A program made the translations under genes and the position numbers. From contig CAMLNW010000115.1 of NCBI GenBank assembly GCA_946481495.1, positions 1-8,451 of the forward strand: a stretch of DNA of 8,451 nucleotides. The letters are read 5' to 3'. The notes beneath the pieces are model-generated. The model ran no database searches. It saw nothing but the letters and a program-made list of their open reading frames with translations, and was not told the DNA's origin. Source of the DNA: an uncultured Actinomycetes bacterium. GTDB lineage: Bacteria > Actinomycetota > Thermoleophilia > Solirubrobacterales > Thermoleophilaceae. Shown one piece after another: positions 5,912-8,451 of this stretch (its first letter is position 1; every line of letters starts with the position of its first letter).

Positions 5912-6511
5912 TCAGCCCGCGGCGGCTCTCGCCGCTTGCCGGCGACGACCGAAGAACGCCAGACCGCCGAGCACGGCGACGACAATCAGCAGGCCGAGCA
6001 CCAGGCCGCCGAGCGTGCCGACGCCGCCGAACGGCAGCGCGATCAGCTTGGCGAGCCCGAAGCCGATCGCGAGGATCGCGATGACCAGCAGGACGAGGAT
6101 CAGGATGCCGCGTACGCGCGCCATCACGCCGGCGCTCGCGGCCGGGGCGATCAGGCCCATGATCCGCAGCATGAACAGCTGACGACCCGAGGGCGGCGCC
6201 TGGCCGAGCTTCTCGACGGCGGCCTTGAGATCATCGGGGCGGCGCTCGGCGAGCGCCATCGAGGCGTTCATCATCTGACGCAGTGCGGGACGCTCCTGCG
6301 GATGGCAGCCGGACAGTGCCTCGTTGAAGTACTTGCGTGCCGTGTCGGCGTCGTAGCGCTCGGCGGCGCGTGCGGCCAGCAGGGCCTTGGCGGCAACGCG
6401 GTGCTTGGACTCGCTGATCAGCTGCTCGTCGGTGCGGTCCTCGAGGAGCTGGATCGCCGCGAGCGAACCGACCTGGACCTGCTGCATCTTCTGCTGTCTC
6501 TGCTTGGCCAC
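5912..6511 (-). CDS. Unrecognised two-span membrane protein with helical N-terminal domain
   Basis: I do not recognise a named family. From the GTG at 6511 the protein is 199 residues. It opens with a Lys/Gln-rich stretch (2-13). A mostly alpha-helical soluble part follows (about 14-105), with Ala-rich helices and the pattern AAERYDADTARKYFNEALSG, which looks like a single tetratricopeptide-type helical hairpin. Two strongly hydrophobic segments come next (about 135-160 and 165-187), then the basic tail RRRQAARAAAG. A weaker hydrophobic stretch at 112-130 might associate with the membrane. The basic tail suggests that both ends are cytoplasmic. The frame could start nine codons earlier at a TTG (6538), but the GTG is preferred because TACACT lies 8 nt upstream, as at the neighbouring leaderless-type genes. 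It is divergent from the thioesterase gene across 61 bp and convergent with the cyclophilin gene. No function is assigned. Confidence 0.8.
   Translation of the reverse strand: MAKQRQQKMQQVQVGSLAAIQLLEDRTDEQLISESKHRVAAKALLAARAAERYDADTARKYFNEALSGCHPQERPALRQMMNASMALAERRPDDLKAAVEKLGQAPPSGRQLFMLRIMGLIAPAASAGVMARVRGILILVLLVIAILAIGFGLAKLIALPFGGVGTLGGLVLGLLIVVAVLGGLAFFGRRRQAARAAAG
5919..5935. terminator. Possible hairpin at the cyclophilin / membrane-protein convergent junction
   Basis: A 6-bp perfect inverted repeat (GCGGCG / CGCCGC, 5-nt loop) begins 13 bp after the cyclophilin stop and lies in the last codons of the opposing gene. No T-tract follows on either strand, so termination here is uncertain. 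It may be chance in Ala/Arg-coding GC-rich DNA. Confidence 0.15.
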
Positions 6512-6519
6512 GGCCGGAG

Positions 6520-6525
6520 AGTGTA
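6520..6525 (-). promoter_or_regulatory. Probable -10 element (TACACT) of the unknown membrane-protein gene
   Basis: TACACT on the minus strand lies 8 nt before the GTG at 6511, with no ribosome site in between. It favours that GTG over the upstream TTG, since initiation at this promoter would leave the TTG outside the transcript. Confidence 0.45.
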
Positions 6526-6559
6526 TTCGCCCGGGCAACTGTGCCTTCGCGCCGCGCCA

Positions 6560-6565
6560 TAGGAT
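6560..6565 (+). promoter_or_regulatory. Probable -10 element (TAGGAT) of the thioesterase gene
   Basis: TAGGAT is followed by CGCCGCC (7 nt) and then GTG at 6573, matching the layout at the lipid kinase and cyclophilin genes. A leaderless mRNA is inferred. It supports GTG 6573 as the start rather than the longer open frame that runs upstream to 6387. Confidence 0.55.
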
Positions 6566-6572
6566 CGCCGCC

Positions 6573-7355
6573 GTGGCGGAGGCGTTCTACACACCTGACG
6601 GCGACGGCTTCGACGCGTCCGAGCTGACCCGCGGTCCGTGGGACGAAGGCAGCCAGCACGCTGGCCCGCCGTGCGCGCTGCTCGGTCGCGCGCTCGACCG
6701 AGCCGGCGCCATCGAGTCTGCGCAGATCGTCCGGATCACCTACGAGATCGTCCGGCCGGTGCCGATCGCAAGGCTCGAGACGCGCACCGAGATCATCAGG
6801 CCAGGGCGCAACGTCGAGCTGATCGAGGGTGAGCTGCGCCACGATGGCGAGCCGGTGATCCGTGCCCGCGCCTGGCGGATCCGCACCGCCGACGTCGAGA
6901 TCGACCGCGCGCCGCCCGAGCAGGCGCCGATCCCCGGTCCCGACAGCGCAGCCGTGCAGAGCTTCTTCCCAGTTCCGTGGGACGTCGGCTACCACACAGC
7001 GATGGAGGTGCGGTTCGTCGAGGGGGGCTTCGTTGAGCCCGGTCCGGCGCGCGCCTGGATGCGGATGCGCGTCCCGCTGATCGAGGGGGAGGAGCCGAAC
7101 CAGCTGGACCGCGTGCTGGCGGCCGCCGACTCCGGCAACGGCGTCAGCTCGCCGCTTGACTACCGCCGCTACATCTTCATAAACACCGATCTGACGGTGA
7201 ACCTGCGCCGGCTACCGGAGGGGGAGTGGGTCTGCCTCGATGCGGTGACCTACCCCGAGCGCAGCGGCATCGGCCTGTCCGACACCGCGCTGCACGACGA
7301 GCGCGGCATGATCGGCCGCGCGACTCAGGCGCTGCTGGTCGCCGAGCGCGGCTGA
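6573..7355 (+). CDS. TesB-like acyl-CoA thioesterase family protein (double hotdog)
   Basis: This 260-residue cytoplasmic protein has two hotdog halves, about 1-107 and 135-260, as in TesB-type thioesterases that hydrolyse acyl-CoA to free acid and CoA. The first half carries the helix signature QHAGPPCALLGRAL (28-41) and a long strand region to ARAWRI. The second half ends INTDLTVNL...SGIGLSDTALHDERGMIGRATQALLVA. By position, Asp206, Ser236 and Gln252 match the Asp-Thr/Ser-Gln triad of TesB. This assignment is by eye and not by alignment. There is no signal peptide. The open frame extends upstream to 6387, but that part runs antisense through the divergent gene and has Cys-rich, non-protein-like composition. 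The GTG at 6573 with TAGGAT 7 nt upstream is preferred. The stop lies inside the 3' end of the antiporter gene (31-bp tail-to-tail overlap). The acyl substrate is unknown. Confidence 0.88.
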   Translation: MAEAFYTPDGDGFDASELTRGPWDEGSQHAGPPCALLGRALDRAGAIESAQIVRITYEIVRPVPIARLETRTEIIRPGRNVELIEGELRHDGEPVIRARAWRIRTADVEIDRAPPEQAPIPGPDSAAVQSFFPVPWDVGYHTAMEVRFVEGGFVEPGPARAWMRMRVPLIEGEEPNQLDRVLAAADSGNGVSSPLDYRRYIFINTDLTVNLRRLPEGEWVCLDAVTYPERSGIGLSDTALHDERGMIGRATQALLVAERG

Positions 7356-8451
7356 GCCGGCAGGTCGCTGCGCTCGAGCCGCGCCTGCTCGAGATCGAGC
7401 TCGTGCTCGACGCCTCGCCGCACCTCGTCGGTGATCTGACCGCCGTCGCGTAGCCGGCGCAGGGTCGCGCGCTGGGCGTCGATCACCTCGTTCATCACGC
7501 GCCGGTAGAGCTCGGCGCGCTGCTCGTAGTCGAACTCTCCCTCCGGACTGTGGTCGTCGAGCCGTGAGCTGAACCGCCGCCGCCGGTAGTCGTACATGTT
7601 GCGCACGCGCTCGATCGTGTCCTCCGGAACCCAGCCTTCGCCGGACAGCTCCTCGATCCGGTCGAGCGCCGAGTAGGCGATCTCGATCCGCGCGTCGAGC
7701 TCCTCGTCAGCGTCGGAGGTGTCGTCGTCGAGGTCGAGCGCGCGGATCAGTAGCGGGAAGGCCAGACCCTGCAGGACGAGCGTCGCGATGATCACCGAGA
7801 AGGTCAGGAAGAGGATCAAGTCGCGCTCGGGGAAGGCGGCGCCGGCGTCGGTCTGGAGTGGGATCGCTAGCGCGGCGGCGAGCGAGACCGCGCCGCGCAT
7901 GCTGCTCCAGGCGACCAGCGTCACCTCCTTCCAGCCGCTGCCGTCCTCGGGGCCGGCGATCTCGTGTCGCACGCCGCGATCGAGCACGCTCAGCCCGTAG
8001 ACCCAGGCGATTCGCACGGCGATCACGACCGCCGAGACCAGAACGGCATATCCGAGCAACTCGCCGCTGTCGCGCTCCTGGAGCGCGTCGAGCGCGGTGT
8101 GCAACTGCAGCCCGATCAGGATGAACAGGACCGCGTTGAGCAGGAACTGCAGGATCTCCCAGACCGCATAGGTCTGCAGGCGGGTGGTGTGGGTGGTCAG
8201 CTCCGAGGCGCGCCAACCGAGCACGACGCCGACGGTCACCGCGGCGATTACGCCAGACAGCCCGAGCTCCTCGGCCGGCAGGTAGACGGCGTACGGCGTC
8301 AGCAACGAGATCGTGATCTCGGTCGGCGGGTCGTCGAGCCGCTTGCGCACGGCGGCGATCGCCAAGCCTCCGGCCACGCCGATCGCGACGCCGCCGACGC
8401 CGGTCAGGATGAACTCGGGCCCGGCCTCGATCAGCGAGAAGCTGCCGGTCA
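7325..8451 (-). CDS. CPA1-family Na+/H+ antiporter, C-terminal part (5' end beyond the window)
   Basis: The frame is open to the right edge, so only the last 374 or so residues are present. An in-frame GTG at 8377 falls within a hydrophobic helix and is not the start. The fragment shows several membrane helices. GLSGVIAAVTVGVVLGWR and FLLNAVLFILIGLQL are typical of NhaP/CPA1 exchangers, and WSSMRGAVSLAAALAIP (fragment positions about 181-197) is the conserved CPA1 segment carrying the functional Arg. The last helix is LILFLTFSVIIATLVLQGLAFPLLI. A hydrophilic cytoplasmic tail of about 130 residues follows, highly charged and probably helical. It includes DYRRRRFSSRL and a Glu/Arg-rich end, and such tails regulate activity or dimerisation in this family. 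The ion-binding Asp motif would lie upstream of the window. The role inferred from the family is cation/proton exchange for pH or sodium homeostasis. It overlaps the thioesterase gene by 31 bp, tail to tail. Confidence 0.93.
   Translation of the reverse strand, partial: TGSFSLIEAGPEFILTGVGGVAIGVAGGLAIAAVRKRLDDPPTEITISLLTPYAVYLPAEELGLSGVIAAVTVGVVLGWRASELTTHTTRLQTYAVWEILQFLLNAVLFILIGLQLHTALDALQERDSGELLGYAVLVSAVVIAVRIAWVYGLSVLDRGVRHEIAGPEDGSGWKEVTLVAWSSMRGAVSLAAALAIPLQTDAGAAFPERDLILFLTFSVIIATLVLQGLAFPLLIRALDLDDDTSDADEELDARIEIAYSALDRIEELSGEGWVPEDTIERVRNMYDYRRRRFSSRLDDHSPEGEFDYEQRAELYRRVMNEVIDAQRATLRRLRDGGQITDEVRRGVEHELDLEQARLERSDLPAQPRSATSSA

Noticed and set aside
6512..6538. TTG start nine codons upstream for the unknown membrane protein
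   Set aside because: The TTG would lie upstream of the predicted transcription start and the extra residues show no feature. It is not fully excluded, since GAAGG precedes it by a few bases.
6387..6572. 5' extension of the thioesterase frame to an upstream ATG
   Set aside because: The added 62 residues are Cys/Ser/Arg-rich and antisense to the divergent gene. GTG 6573 has a -10-like hexamer at the standard distance and starts directly before the family-like sequence.
6231..6995. 254-codon minus-strand open frame running from the thioesterase gene into the unknown membrane-protein gene
   Set aside because: It overlaps two better-supported genes in other frames. Its composition is Arg/Asp-rich without motifs, and it would erase both leaderless-type promoters.
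1..8451. RNA genes, CRISPR arrays, insertion sequences, riboswitches or prophage elements
   Set aside because: I found no cloverleaf-like segment, spaced direct repeats, terminal inverted repeats with a transposase, or long structured leader. Gaps between genes are at most 61 bp, apart from the 77 bp at the left edge.

Overview
The window is a compact, very GC-rich stretch of bacterial chromosome. Eight complete genes and one edge-truncated gene are packed with gaps of 0 to 61 bp. The best guess is a high-GC actinobacterium, plausibly of the Thermoleophilia/Solirubrobacterales type. The grounds are the base composition, the predominance of GTG starts at genes with their own promoter, leaderless-style promoters, and a MurT/GatD cell-wall amidation pair. 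The placement rests on general resemblance only. I saw no tRNA, rRNA, mobile element, CRISPR array, phage gene or large repeat.

Region 1 (78..4351, minus strand, read right to left) is a five-gene operon in which every junction overlaps. Its order is a YegS/diacylglycerol-kinase-type lipid kinase, MurT, a gamma-glutamylcyclotransferase-fold protein, a class I SAM methyltransferase, and GatD. MurT and GatD are the two subunits of the lipid II isoglutaminyl synthase, which amidates the D-Glu of the peptidoglycan stem peptide. They are usually adjacent genes, but here two genes of unassigned role lie between them inside the same translationally coupled unit. This is the most interesting feature of the window. 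Region 2 (4372..5184, minus) is a HAD-IIA (NagD-type) phosphatase just upstream of the operon. The lipid kinase has its own apparent promoter in the 20-bp gap.

Region 3 (5223..5906, plus) is a secreted lipoprotein cyclophilin, divergent from the HAD gene across only 38 bp. Region 4 (5912..6511, minus) is an unrecognised protein with a soluble helical N-terminal part and a two-span membrane C-terminus. It is convergent with the cyclophilin and divergent from region 5 (6573..7355, plus), a double-hotdog TesB-like acyl-CoA thioesterase. Region 6 (7325 to the right edge, minus) is the C-terminal part of a CPA1-type Na+/H+ antiporter whose 3' end overlaps that of the thioesterase by 31 bp.

A recurring regulatory pattern is visible. 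All five genes with a free upstream region start with GTG and have a TAnnnT hexamer ending 7 to 10 bp before that GTG, with no Shine-Dalgarno sequence, which suggests leaderless transcripts. The operon-internal genes instead start by overlap with the previous stop, two of them with a clear Shine-Dalgarno sequence. The first 77 bp hold no gene I can support, only a weak hairpin after gatD.
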